A DNA stretch of 62,000 nt from Lingula anatina (GCF_001039355.2 NW_019775991.1:487565-549564); one strand, 5' to 3'. Positions 33,384-45,405 are shown, numbered from the stretch's first letter. The notes: generated from the sequence alone by a model not told the origin. Translations and numbers: made by a program.

Positions 33384-35300
33384 CAGTGCCGCCGGAATGT
33401 CCCCTTACTTACCCTCCGGGTCGCTGCGGGTTGTACGGACGGCCTGGCCCGGTAACTATGGAAATAACATTGTCATCCATACCCTGTTTGGTTTCTGTTA
33501 ACAATAGTTCCATACCCTGCCCGTCGGGCAATTATCGTGACAAACTTTCTGCTAACAAAAGAGCCTAACCCTAGCTCGCTGAAATAAAGATCGAAGGTGA
33601 GCGTGGTCGCAATTAAAAGTTCGTCCAAGCGTTAACTGACCTTTAATGCGCGGTGGCTTCACTCTACTTTGATCACTCTACTCTGATACGGAGATTTTAA
33701 GTATAAAAACTTGCCAACAGTGATTTTTAAAAGTCGCTTTACCAAAAAGATTCGGTGATGACAGCAATTTTCGTGTACATTGTAGCTATGAATTGATTGA
33801 ATTTACATAGAGTTTAATAAATGAATTTATGAATTTATTAAAGATCAAATAAAACACTACTCGTACTTGTACATGTAATATTTATTAGGCTTCATACTGC
33901 CTTTGCTATATACATATTATTAACAAGATTGAAATTTATTTTTATAGTATGTCCTTATATTTCTATTGGCTTTGTTCATAGTCCAGGTATGCATGAATTA
34001 CTTAATGATGCCCGCATGCTTCCAAATTACTTGCTTTTTAAATTAGCCTAAAGTTTATTGTAAGAGTACCGTTGGAATACTCATAATGCCCTTGAATTCG
34101 CCTGGGATGATAAGTGCACTTTCGTCTGTTTTAACTCTCAAATGCAGTTCGAATGTATTTGGAAAACTAGGAATATCTATAATGCTGTCAGAAGGCAACT
34201 GTTTCTCTATCATTGATTGATATGTAATTCAAAACGATAGGAATAGTTCATCTTTACGACCTAAAGCCCAAACTTAACCAAAAGCCTTCTTCATACTTAA
34301 AAGCATCAAAAGAAATTAATTTAAAAGACTGGATTACGATCTCTCGGGCTAACTTCACTGGTTGGCACGTGTCATCTCACATTAATTAACAATCAGTTCA
34401 GGTTAGCTTTATTCATGCTGGGTAAACGCAGTGATTAAGCCCTGACTATTATATAATCACTACTGTGTGACACGCGTCGTCTAAAATTAATGCTAACATT
34501 GCGATGACGCTCTTCAATCCAAACTAATCAATTGCACATAATTCTAAATCAACTGCCACGTGTCAACAGGATTGTTTGTGTATCTAGACTTCCTAAATGG
34601 CCAATAAGTATTTTGTATAATATGACATGTTTATGTCACTGATTTCTGTGCCATCGTGTCACATGCCAAGTGAACGGTATAAATCGGCACTCAGATTTTC
34701 CAAATCATCACAATTCCAAGATGCCTCTTAGCGATTACGTGCGTCTGCGTATCATCGCCCTCCGAGAACAAGGGGTGCGAATTAAAAACATAACCGCACA
34801 AATGGAAAATGAAGGCCATAAAGTGTCGCGACAAGCCATTTACTATGTGAGAGAAGAGGTAATGAGACATTGATATTTATTTGATGTATAAGCTATTTAA
34901 AATGTTCCATTTTACCTACGCTTTTGTTGATCGTGACTTATTTTCATCAAATAAAATTGTTATACGTGTTTTAAAACTAAGCCTGATTTGTTCTTCAGAG
35001 TTTTTTTCTAATATTCGACTTGCCTTTACTCGAGTCTTCTGTTGCAGTTGATACATAACCCGGTATTGTTTGCTTGTGACGATAGCAATCTCTTTGCATC
35101 AGCTATAATAGAAACCTTAAGTGAGGCAATTAAGAAGGGGCAGACCGTGTTCGTTGAATCGACTAATTTGGGTGTCCGATAAGGATTGCTTGGGGATTCC
35201 CCTACCCTGTAATTATCATACGGCCTCTATTGTTCGACCATATGGGGCAGGGTTGGGAAACCATACGGCCATTTGGTAAGGGGACATTCCGGCGGCACTG
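33384..35300 (+). mobile_element. Tc1/mariner-like element with TA target duplication
   Basis: The left end CAGTGCCGCCGGAATGTCCC is repeated inverted at the right end (GGGACATTCCGGCGGCACTG); the terminal repeat extends about 25 bp. TA flanks both ends (33382-33383 and 35301-35302). The matching place in the W5 flank (about 45956) reads gtgtcatatttaccctg, an empty site with one TA. A CAGT start and TA duplication are hallmarks of the Tc1/mariner superfamily. The interior codes only for a short helix-turn-helix-like fragment (34670-34873), so the copy is probably non-autonomous. Confidence 0.85.
34670..34873 (+). pseudogene. Transposase N-terminal HTH fragment
   Basis: A 67-codon open frame with PLSDYVRLRIIALREQGVRI and VSRQAIYYVREEV, which reads like the first DNA-binding helix-turn-helix of a Tc1/mariner-type transposase. 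No DDE catalytic domain follows in the remaining 430 bp of the element. Either it is a remnant, or the rest lay in sequence since deleted. Confidence 0.55.
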
Positions 35301-36484
35301 TATTTACCCTGTAGTGATTGTTTGTCTGATTTACAAATTTCTGCCTTCTCAAACAAAAGGAATTTTTACAACATTCCCCAGGTGGACTTTTCTACTTTAT
35401 TTATTTATTTTTTTATTTATTATTATTATTATTATTATTTTTTTTTTTTTGCATCTTTAAAAATTAATCAATTCAGTTAAATGCACTCCCTGGCTATTAA
35501 CGGAATTAACACAGCTTTTAACTTTAATGTTGGAATCATACTTAGCCAGAGTTCCTTTTTTTAATTTCTTTTAATTCCATTTGTAAATTTTATGTTCTGC
35601 TTTACCAACAATTGAGAACATCTCCCGCCTTGAAAGGCTTACATTTAATATAAAGAATATTCGGTTCTCCCTTGCATATCAAGGCTAGGGCAGTTTTTCA
35701 CATGGGTATTGGTTTTGTCTTTAAATTCTATGCAATTGATGCTATCTTCTGTTTTTACATGGAAAATGACTTAAGTAATCATCTTCCATACTGGAAATAC
35801 GTGTAATCCAAATTATTCACCCACTCAAGTCATTTGCTAAGTAATATTCAATGCTCAATAGAAATTTCGTTTTAAGTACGCACTACATTTAAAAGCTATA
35901 AAATGAATATTCAGTAAAGGGTTACTTAACAGCAGCAAAACAGGTATCATTTCAAAAACGTGTTTTAAACAGCCGTGTTTTAAACAGCCAAATCCACCAA
36001 GGGAGATCTTCAGGTACCTCGCAGAATGCTTTAATTGCTTTGAATGCATTAAAAAATTACCATCGAATTGAATCGCTTTAAATGTACTTATAAAATAGCT
36101 ATCCTGAAGATAAGCAACAGGAAATGACGTGCAACGAAAAATCGGATCTTGGTCGCTTTTTCGATACTTAATGTCCGACGTAAATTCCCCCTTTCCATTC
36201 AATCAAAACACTGAGTGAAATTTTGATTGGCCTTTTTTTTCAGTAACCAACAGATTTGTTGTTTGATGTAGACAGTTGCAAATCTCGCATATTTATTAAA
36301 GAAATTAAATGAAATTGACGTTTTCAGGTTGAAAATTACTCGTTCATTTTTTCTTGTTATTTATTAATTTATTAATTCATCCATTTTATTTTGTCTTTGA
36401 CAGATGGATAAATGCCAAAACATTTATATATACCATGTTGTTTTTGTCAAATCTTTTGAATAACCAGTTGGGAGGCCCTGAATA

Positions 36485-36618
36485 ATGACTCATTTTAATT
36501 TATAATCGAAACTTTTCTCTTTTATTTCCTTGACGAATTCTATAAATACAACCCTTTCAAAATTCTAATAAACAGAATTTCTTCAGCGAATTCAGAGCGC
36601 AGCGACTGACAAGCAAAG
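36485..36618 (+). promoter_or_regulatory. W4 core promoter and non-coding exon 1
   Basis: ATGACTCAT (36485-36493) is 56 bp upstream of TATAAATA (36541-36548). The leader exon ends at 36618 before GTACTG. The TATA-to-donor block is nearly identical to W3. Confidence 0.75.
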
Positions 36619-37817
36619 GTACTGTAATTTCGTTTTTATGTTATTTTGCTTTTTAAATCGTATGCAGTGCATAAAGAAAAATGGTTCACTACTCGAATTG
36701 GAACTCAAAATAGGCGCCGTTTGTTATATTTTAGTAATATCACATTCAGTTTCTGCTTATTTTGTATTTGATTTTGGTTTACATCTATTTTGGATAATAA
36801 AGAAACACTGCATTAGTTAACAGAGGTAAAAGTAAGGCTGGTCATACTTGTACCTTTATTCTTAAAGGCCACTGTTTTAAAACTTCAGTGCAAAATTGAT
36901 AACATTCAAAAATGCGTTCAGTTTTGGAGATCCACTCATGTGCATCCAAAAATTAATTAGGTAGTTGTTTGCTTGCAATGCCGTATGTTAGAAATTACTG
37001 TATCATTTTCCCTTAAAAGAACACAAGCCAGAATTTTCACGACAAAACTCACATTTATCGAAATTAACTGGGATTAATGGAATTTCCCCCGACTTACCAA
37101 CCTTTAATAGTCCTCTTGTGACACTCACCATAACCCTGTAACTATTTTTTTGAAAAATAAAAAAAATCAAAACCTGCGCTTCAGAGCTAGCTTGTCACAA
37201 CGACTGACTACAAAGGTTGAATATGGTTACTTTTTGCGGAGTTGATAAAGGCCATCTTTCTGTCAATTTATGCTTTAAAAGTTGTAATTGTCCCCAGGTT
37301 ATTTCAACAAGAAGCACTTCGTGCTTGTAGAATGCCCTCAAATTCCTGTCTTTTGTCTCTTAAAGTTGAAAAACACGAAGGGTTTCCTCTGAGGCATTAT
37401 GAAAGGCAAACCCTGACTACAGGGTCCGTTAATTAGGCTTATTTAATCTATTACAAAATTATTGTTTCGAATATAGGCCTACTTATAGGCCTACTATTTT
37501 AGAAGCTCCTGATAGGTAATGAAAGGATATGTGGATGGTTTGAAACAACGAAACGCAATTGGCATTTTCCTTAAGGGATATTTGATCTTAATTCTAATTT
37601 ACCTATAGGCCTGTTCATTTTCCTCTTTATGAAAATCGCCATGATGGCTAAGTTTATTTGGTGTCGGGTAGTGTTCTGCCGGGCCAGACGGGACAATTAA
37701 CAACCCAATTTGATGTAAAATCCCTCGCAAATGCAGACTGCGCTGTAGGCCTATCCCGTGTAATTCTTGAGGACATCAATTTCCAGCTGATGGCCAACCC
37801 TACACACTCTGTAGGCT

Positions 37818-37818
37818 A

Positions 37819-37866
<48 letters not shown>

Positions 37867-37905
37867 AAAAGATTAAATTATTATTATTATTATTATTATT
37901 ATTGA
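37818..37905. repeat. (ATT)n microsatellites in W4 intron 1
   Basis: Two ATT runs separated by a short AAAAAAGATTAAA spacer, just before the signal-peptide exon. W3 has a short (ATT)n at the corresponding place. Confidence 0.85.
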
Positions 37906-37943
37906 TAATTTATGCCTTCTTTTCTTTCAGAAAAATTGTCGTG

Positions 37944-40529
37944 ATGACGACGTTTCTATCAACCCTTGTAGTGCTGGGTCTGACGGACCTGAACGCGGTG
38001 GCTGGACTAATAATTAGAGAATCGTATACTTTGCCCCCCATCAATTACACACATGTGCCACCCATTAAATACACACTACCACCCATTAAATACACACTAC
38101 CAGCCCCCACTGAAGACACAAAACCACCACCACCACCACCACCACCCACTGATGATGCAGGAGGATTCCCCGAAAACCCAGACGGCGCTATCTTCAGAAC
38201 AACTCTCGAGGACGGGACGTTAATAGTGACCGGGTTCTCATCAAACCAAACCACGTCACCGGATGGCAAACCCTACCCAGCGTGAGTGTATTCACTTCTG
38301 GGTCTTCTTTGACTGGAGAGCACGCGGTGTGCTGAGCCTTTATATTAACTTTACGTTTCTTTCTTGCTTTTTCTTTTCATATTTTCTTTGCCTTTTTCCC
38401 TTTTTTCTTGTTCACAAGATACTTTATCTCTTCCTTCCTACTCTTTTTTATTTGGCATTACCTGTCTGTGCGTGCCTTTCTTTAAAAATTATACATCTTT
38501 TTTTAGTAAACTATAAGATATTTTATGTAGGCCTAACATACATCATTCTCTCTATTAAAATATGTTTTCTTTTCCCTTTGTCTGCGACCTATTTACAATA
38601 TACGTGTACGTTATTTCAACAGGGAGGTCCACGAGCATAGCAAATTCCCCACACAGCAACCAGATAGTGCAGACGACACTCACCGACAGGACAGAGTCTG
38701 TGACACACAGCTGGCGCCGCCCTACATGGTGGACAAAATTGGTGTGATCCTGTAAGTTGTGCGTAACACTACTTATTTTTTTCGTCGATTGTTACAATAC
38801 AATACGTATAACAAGGGAATCAAGACAAAACCAAGTAGGCCTACGTGTAATTTGTGAATCCCTTGACCTCGGATTAAAGTAAAATTGTTCTCGTATAGGC
38901 CTATTATTCTATCCCCTACCTCTTCAGCAACCCGCGATTGCATTGGTAAATTCAACGTTTGAAAAAGATCAGTATGTAGAACCAGAAAAATCACACAAGC
39001 CTTGACATGCTTTATGAACTTCCTGAAATAGGGCCCCGGACTCCTAGAACATGGGTTGGGGAAATAGATGATTTGCCAAAAGTCGGAAAAATTAATTAAA
39101 AAAATCAAATAAATTTCATCTGTAGTTTAAGTCCTACTTCCTAATACAGCACCTGCTCCGCATAAAGTAATTGTCTTATATTTCGTACATATTTTTACAT
39201 TCCAGTCTGGTTGATCAGTGTCGGACTGTGGATTACTGGATCACACTGTGGTGGGTTTACTGGGGAAATAATTGGTGGCCTGTCATGAACTACCCCTGGT
39301 GGGGATGGCACTGGTATCACTGGTGGTACTGTCTGTAAGTTTTTATTTCATCCATTTCCTACTCGTTGAATTAAAATAGTGATAGTTTTTTTTTAATTGT
39401 AATACCTTTATTAACTATTCTATGAGCAGGAAATATTGATGAAGTCTGGGTTTGAAGTTTCCGTGCGTCTACTTTGAATCTCCGTCTCCTTCCCCATTGA
39501 TAGTTGTAAATGTATTTCTTTGCTAGTTTGAAATAGTATAAAAGTAATCATGACCAATATTCAAACTTTTCTATAAGATCCTACAGGGAATTCATGCAGG
39601 AAAGTTTTGAAATACCCATATTTGGCATGGGCGTAACTAGGCATACGCACGGATGCACTGTGCGTACAATTTTTTTGGCCAACCATGATATTATTTTATA
39701 TAAATTTAGTGTATTTTTCACGGAATACAAAAGAAAATCCTCTGCTTTTTAAAGTCACCTGTATGTAGGGGAGAGCGGGGTGGGTTGGAACGCGGGTAAG
39801 TTGGAACATTGGCTTTATTTCTTAAATCACAAGACCGATCATGTGCTCCTTCAGCATAAAAATGTCACGTGGCATGGTCATTCATCCGGTAAACTTGTGG
39901 AAGTTTCGAAAATGCAGTAAAAGTTTTATGCGAAAAAAACATATTTTCGCTACTCGAAGTAAGNCAATTTGGACCAATAAGGTCGCGAGAGTCACGTTCG
40001 TAAAGGTCTTGCATACGGTGCCAAGCGTGGCCCGATGCGGTGAATTTCATTTCCATTAATAAGACGTTACGTCCTGGTGCAGTGTTGATTTTAGCCTCAT
40101 CTTTTTTTCATCCGCAGGCACAAAGCCAAGACTATGAGCACTAAAATAGACACCAGTGCAATTCAGTAATTTGTTTTCAATGCAACTATGAATTGCCACA
40201 GCTGCCTTCTTGATATGGGATAACCAAACCATAATTAAGTAAATAAATAAATTAATTAATTAATAAACTGATCATCGAACGTTCATTTACGTATCAAAAT
40301 GAGTTGCTACTAGTTGAAATCATTTGATTTTTCTTACTTTTTCAGATCAAGTCGATGCAGAGCCGCCATTTTTGAAGGAAGTAGGTTACGATTTTTGTGC
40401 TGGCGTTGTAGAACGGAGTGGGGCTGGAAACGTGTGCTGATATGGTATTACAAGAATCTGCGTTGGATTTGGATCCGTGCACCTGTCGGGTGTTGCTGCG
40501 ACTCTAGGAGACCGTGGTGGTGGTGCTAG
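37944..40529 (+). CDS. W4: Trp/Cys-rich secreted prepropeptide, diverged processing site
   Basis: Coding exons are 37944-38281, 38623-38751, 39206-39334 and 40346-40529 (780 nt, 259 aa). Signal peptide MTTFLSTLVVLGLTDLNAVA-G. The pro-region has repeats of the type PPIKYTLP and a Pro run before FPENPDGAIFRTTL. The second pro exon is six bases longer than in W1-W3 and has lost Lys-Arg: the aligned stretch reads MVDKIGVI, and a Cys has appeared (RVCDTQ). The Trp-rich exon reads CRTVDYWITLWWVYW..., and the last exon has CCC followed by Trp-Trp-Trp-Cys. It has 21 Trp and 9 Cys after the pro-region. In this copy the alternative frame of the Trp exon contains stops, which confirms the chosen frame. 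Function unknown. Confidence 0.75.
39628..39963. mobile_element. Repeat insertion in W4 intron 4, ending at a single N
   Basis: Starts catgggcgtaactaggcat and contains gagagcggggtgggttggaa, both typical of dispersed repeats. W5 has the uninterrupted sequence (cccatatttagaccaataag, about 44520). The right end abuts a single N at 39964, so its true boundary is hidden. Confidence 0.6.
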
Positions 40530-40534
40530 TCTAC

Positions 40535-40550
40535 ACGTCACGTGACGTCA
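40535..40550 (+). promoter_or_regulatory. W4 post-stop palindrome with CRE-like site
   Basis: ACGTCACGTGACGT (40535-40548) and TGACGTCA (40543-40550), as in W3. Confidence 0.5.
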
Positions 40551-40850
40551 CGCCATCTGATTATCTTCAACAAGATAAAAAATACATGCACTGGCATATA
40601 TACTGCTTTGTATGTAGCTCTTGAGTATAATACGCCAATAGATATTTATGGAGGAGCAATCGGTACAAAATTCTTATAGACTACCACATGTAACTTTTTG
40701 TCCGAAGTACAGAATAAGCTGACTTGGACTATGATTTATGTTTAGATCTAAAGCTGACTACCGGTATTTGTTTTAGGCCTACTGAGATTTAATACATAGT
40801 ATTGTGCAACCATATCTCTCTCTGTCTGTACGAGTATAGAAAGATGCGTG

Positions 40851-40856
40851 AATAAA
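40851..40856 (+). terminator. W4 polyadenylation signal
   Basis: AATAAA with the downstream tggctttgatgttgttt tract shared by W3 and W5. Confidence 0.7.
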
Positions 40857-42000
40857 GAAATCAAATATGGATGGCTTTGATGTTGTTTACATCAGTTAAT
40901 CATCTAAACTTAACCAAAACTGTTACGTTGCCTAAGACAGTGACTTGCTTCCCTCGCATAAAAATCCACCACATTTATTAATCAAATCAACTAATCGGTA
41001 ATTAATCTATCAGTTTGTTGTTTTATTTAGCACCAGAAGCAGTCAGAAAAGCATGTTTTTCTTGTTTTTTAAAGTATAAATTTTGCCTTTTTCAAAATGA
41101 CTGAAATTGAAACAACTGCACCTTTTATGGTCTCGACCGAAAAAGGTCTATCTGAATCAAAAATTTAGCCAACACCTGCAAAATAATTTCATAATTTTCA
41201 GATATTTGTTTTCCTCATCATCATATGCCATGTAAAATAGGGAAAATCTTGATGTGCCCTACTAAAAAGATTCAACCAAGCTCAGTTTATATTATTCACT
41301 GATTTATTTATTTGTAAGAACACAGGTCAGTGTCACTCACGCTATAGCTACTTACATAAATTCAAAATCTTGTATCTACAGTGGGCGCAATTTTTACCCT
41401 GTAGTGACTGTTTCTCTGATTTACAAATGTCCGCCTCCTCAAACAAAAGGAGTTTACACAACGTTACTCAGGCGGACTTTTCTACAATATTTTTGCATTT
41501 TTTTTGGGCATCTCTGAAAATTAAACCATTCAGTTAAATGCACTCCCTGGCTATTAACGGAATTAATACAGCTTTTACTTATAATGATGAATCATACTTA
41601 GCCTGAGTTCTTTTTTTAAATTCTTTAATAAAATTGTAAATTTTATGTTCTGCCTTACCAACAGTTAAGAATATCTCCTGCCTTGAAAGGCATACATTTA
41701 ATATAAAGAATAGTCAGTTCTCCTTTGCATAACAAGGGTGGGGCAGTTTTTCAATGGGGTCTTGGTTTTGTCTTCAAATTCTAAGCAACTGATGCTATCT
41801 TCTGTTTTTACATGGAAAATGACTTAAGTAATCATCTTCCATACTGGAAATACGTGTAATCCAAATTATTCACCCACTCAAGTCATTTGTTTTAAGTAAT
41901 ATTCAATGCCAATAGAAATTTATGTCGTCCTTCTGATTTATACAGTAAAATATCATGTTACGTGACACTCTGATACGGAAACTCATGCTCTCCTACTGGT

Positions 42001-42725
42001 CTACATAGTAAAGTGTCTTGTGTAGTCATATTCTATACTTGGAATGACTGCTTGCACAAACTTGAGGAAAATCATAAGGTACATATGAACCCCAAGCTCC
42101 CCGCCTCCCTCAGCGACAGTCTGAATTATCTTCTTCATCACCTCGGCATGTCTGGAGTTAAAGAGAGTAATGATTTAGGGTTAAGAATCAAGTCACAGAG
42201 ATAAATCATCAAAATCATCAGACACAAGGGTGGTTTACTAACTGGCAGTAGTACATTACTGTGCTGTCAAATGCTCTGAAATATTCCTTCTCACAACTAG
42301 CCCTTTTCTTTCTCTTAGCCCTTTGACCCCCCCTTTTTTTTTTTTTTGAGAAAATTGATCTTTAATTTGATGATATGTGCATTATGGGATAAACTGAAAT
42401 ATATGATTATAGAAATACAAAAGTTTTGAAATCTATCTATCTATCTGACACTTCCCATAGAGCAATACATACCAGGATACTGCATAAATGCACCAAACTG
42501 AAGGATCTGTACAAAAGAATTGTAGATACAAGCTACTAAAACTCGATTCAAATATTCCCCAACAGTACCATGGTAACAATATATCACGGTAATATACCTG
42601 CAGGGATGCACTGATGCCATTGGTGGTCCAGGCAGGTGAGGATGTGTCTCCATGGTAACAGTTTTTTTGGCATGATCCTGGCTGAAGTCCTCGTACATCT
42701 GATCCACTGTGAGGGGCTTACGGTT
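42001..42725 (-). pseudogene. Isolated ATG3 tail: intact copies of exons 9 and 8
   Basis: 42598-42725 repeats ATG3 exon 8 and 42001-42151 repeats exon 9, stop included. Both are open and keep their splice sites (the donor is GTATAT here, GTATGT in the gene). The catalytic Cys context VHPC-R is kept. Exons 1-7 are absent: homology continues leftward of the gene only to 42939, where a single N joins it to W5 sequence. It is either a duplication relic or part of a second haplotype of the ATG3 locus. Confidence 0.85.
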
Positions 42726-42939
42726 CTAGAGTTATTAAAGAGGCAAATTATCAATAAAGATTTTAGTTAATTTAGAGAAAAAAAAACTTTTGGTGCTTGT
42801 CTAAAACATTGGAATGTTATTGTACGTCCCTCTTTTAAAACAGAAATCTGACGCTGATTGAAGTTAATGTAACATTTTTTTGACATACACAATTTATAGA
42901 AGTGTCAAATTTTATTCCCCCAAAAAATAACCACCATGC

Positions 42940-42940
42940 N
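42940..42940. other. Single-N join between ATG3 tail copy and W5
   Basis: Sequence after the N equals 38219 onward with almost no difference for hundreds of bases. Sequence before it equals 47515 leftward. A contig join of two versions of one locus would look like this. Confidence 0.7.
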
Positions 42941-45071
42941 GTTAATAGTGACCGGGTTCTCATCAAACCAAACCACGTCACCGGATGGCAAACCCTACCC
43001 AGCGTGAGTGTATTCACTTCTGGGTCTTCTTTGACTGGAGAGCACGCGGTGTGCTGAGCCTTTATATTAACTTTACGTTTCTTTCTTGCTTTTTCTTTTC
43101 ATATTTTCTTTGCCTTTTTCCCTTTTTTCTTGTTCACAAGATACTTTATCTCTTCCTTCCTACTCTTTTTTATTTGGCATTACCTGTCTGTGCGTGCCTT
43201 TCTTTAAAAATTATACATCTTTTTTTAGTAAACTATAAGATATTTTATGTAGGCCTAACATACATCATTCTCTCTATTAAAATATGTTTTCTTTTCCCTT
43301 TGTCTGCGACCTATTTACAATATACAGGGACGGATCCAGAGTTATTTTCTGACAGTCTTCCAAATTATCTTTGTTGATCCATCCTCCATTTTCTGACCGT
43401 CTTCCGACAGAAAAAATTAGATACCCATCAATGTAAACTTGAAAATCTGACCGTCTTCTGGAAGACCCAGAAGACGGCCTAAATCCGCCCCTGATATACG
43501 TGTACGTTATTTCAACAGGGAGGTCCACGAGCATAGCAAATTCCCCACACAGCAACCAGATAGTGCAGACGACACTCACCGACAGGACAGAGTCTGTGAC
43601 ACACAGCTGGCGCCGCCCTACATGGTGGACAAAATTGGTGTGATCCTGTAAGTTGTGCGTAACACTACTTATTTTTTTCGTCGATTGTTACAATACAATA
43701 CGTATAACAAGGGAATCAAGACAAAACCAAGTAGGCCTACGTGTAATTTGTGAATCCCTTGACCTCGGATTAAAGTAAAATTGTTCTCGTATAGGCCTAT
43801 TATTCTATCCCCTACCTCTTCAGCAACCCGCGATTGCATTGGTAAATTCAACGTTTGAAAAAGATCAGTATGTAGAACCAGAAAAATCACACAAGCCTTG
43901 ACATGCTTTACGAACTTCCTGAAATAGGGCCCCGGACTCCTAGAACATGGGTTGGGGAAATAGATGATTTGCCAAAAGTCGGAAAAATTAATTAAAAAAT
44001 CAAATAAATTTCATCTGTAGTTTAAGTCCTACTTCCTAATACAGCACCTGCTCCACATAAAGTAATTGTCTTATATTTCATACATATTTTTACATTCCAG
44101 TCTGGTTGATCAGTGTCGGACTGTGGATTACTGGATCACACTGTGGTGGGTTTACTGGGGAAATGATTGGTGGCCTGTCATGAACTACCCCTGGTGGGGA
44201 TGGCACTGGTATCACTGGTGGTACTGTATGTAAGTTTTCATTCCATCCATTTCCCCTACTCGTTGAATTAAAATAGTGATAATTTTTTTTTTAATTGTAA
44301 TACCTTTATTAACTATTCTTTGAGCAAGAAATATTGATGAAGTCTCAGCTTGAAATTTCCGTGCGTCTACTTTGAATCTCCGTCTCCTTCCCCATTGACA
44401 GTTGTAAATGTATTTCTCTGCTAGTTTGAAATAGTATAGAAGTAATCATGTCCAATAGGGTCCTATAAACTTTTCTATAAGATCCTACAGGGAATTCATG
44501 CAGGAAACTTTTGAAATACCCATATTTAGACCAATAAGGTCGTGAGAGTCAGGTTCGTACAGGTCTTGCACACGGTGCCAAGTGTGGCCCGATGCGGTGA
44601 GTTTCATTTCCATTAATAAGACATTGAATCCTGATGCAGTGTTGATTTGTAGCCTCATCTTTTTTCATACGCAGGCACAAAGCCAAGGCTACGAGCACTA
44701 AAAATAGACACAAGTGCAATTATGTCATTTGTTTTCAATGCAACTATGAATTGCCACAGCTGCCTTCTTGATATGGGATAATCAAATGATAAATGAATAA
44801 AGAAATAAACTGATTGTCGAACGTCCATTTACGTATCAAAATGAGTTACTACTAGTTGAAATCATTTGATTTTTCTTACTTTTTCAGATCAAGTCGATGC
44901 AGAGCCGCCATTTTTGAAGGAAGAAGGTTTCGATTTTTGTGCTGGCGTTGTAGAACGGAGTGGGGCTGGAAACGTGTGCTGATATGGTATTACAAGAATC
45001 CACTTTGGATTTGGATCCGCGCACCTGTCGGGTGTTGCTGCGACTCTAGTAGACCGTGGTGGTGGTGCTAG
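42941..45071 (+). CDS. W5: Trp/Cys-rich prepropeptide, 5' truncated at assembly join
   Basis: Remaining coding parts are 42941-43003 (end of the pro exon), 43519-43647, 44101-44229 and 44888-45071. The promoter, leader exon and signal peptide are missing because the copy begins at the single N. It is near-identical to W4 through the Trp exon (for example Asn-Trp-Trp becomes Asp-Trp-Trp), and more diverged in intron 4 and the last exon. Like W4 it lacks Lys-Arg in the second pro exon and ends CCC ... Trp-Trp-Trp-Cys. It could be a genuine fifth copy or the other allele of W4; if allelic, its missing 5' end is represented by W4. Confidence 0.7.
43325..43493. mobile_element. 169-bp MITE in W5 intron 2, absent from W4
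   Basis: Ends CAGGGACGGATCCAG and AAATCCGCCCCTG are inverted repeats, flanked by ATATA on both sides (43320-43324, 43494-43498). W4 has the single ATATA at the same spot. The inside repeats tctgaccgtcttc. The 5-bp target duplication suggests a hAT-type element. The flanks are otherwise nearly identical, so the insertion is very young. Confidence 0.9.
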
Positions 45072-45076
45072 TCTAC

Positions 45077-45092
45077 ACGTCACGTGACGTCA
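45077..45092 (+). promoter_or_regulatory. W5 post-stop palindrome with CRE-like site
   Basis: ACGTCACGTGACGT (45077-45090) and TGACGTCA (45085-45092), same as W3 and W4. Confidence 0.5.
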
Positions 45093-45399
45093 CGCCGTCT
45101 GATTATCTTCAACAAGATAAAAATTACATGCACTGGCATATATAGGCCCCTACTGCTTTGTATGTAGCACTTGAGTATAATACGCCAATAGATATTTATG
45201 GCAGAGCAATCGGTAAAAAATTTTAATAGACTACCACATGTTATCTACTGTGTAATTTATTGTCTGAAGTACAGAATAAGCTGACTTAGACTTACGATTA
45301 GATGGATCTAAAGCTATTTGTTTTAGTCCTACTGAGATTCAATACTTACTGTGCAACCATCTCTCTCTCTCTCTCTGTACCAATATAAAAAGAGGCTTG

Positions 45400-45405
45400 A
45401 ATAAA
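45400..45405 (+). terminator. W5 polyadenylation signal
   Basis: AATAAA followed by tggctttgatgttgtttg. It faces the ATG3 3' end about 1.2 kb away (convergent genes). Confidence 0.7.

Larger units (their letters stand above)
28345..35860 (+). repeat. Array unit 3 (contains W3)
   Basis: The left part (from about 28390) matches 35868 onward in unit 4. The right part matches units 4 and 5 and is split by the Tc1/mariner-like element at 33384-35300. It passes directly into unit 4 near 35864 with no ATG3 tail between them. Confidence 0.8.
35861..41900 (+). repeat. Array unit 4 (contains W4)
   Basis: Upstream half matches unit 3; from 38219 onward it is matched almost base for base by unit 5 (42941 onward, offset 4722, rising to 4896 after a 174-bp insertion in unit 5). 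It continues into an ATG3 tail at 42001. Confidence 0.8.

Noticed and set aside
42001-42725. A second functional ATG3 gene
   Set aside because: Only the last two exons are present; seven upstream exons and a promoter are missing before the join at 42940.
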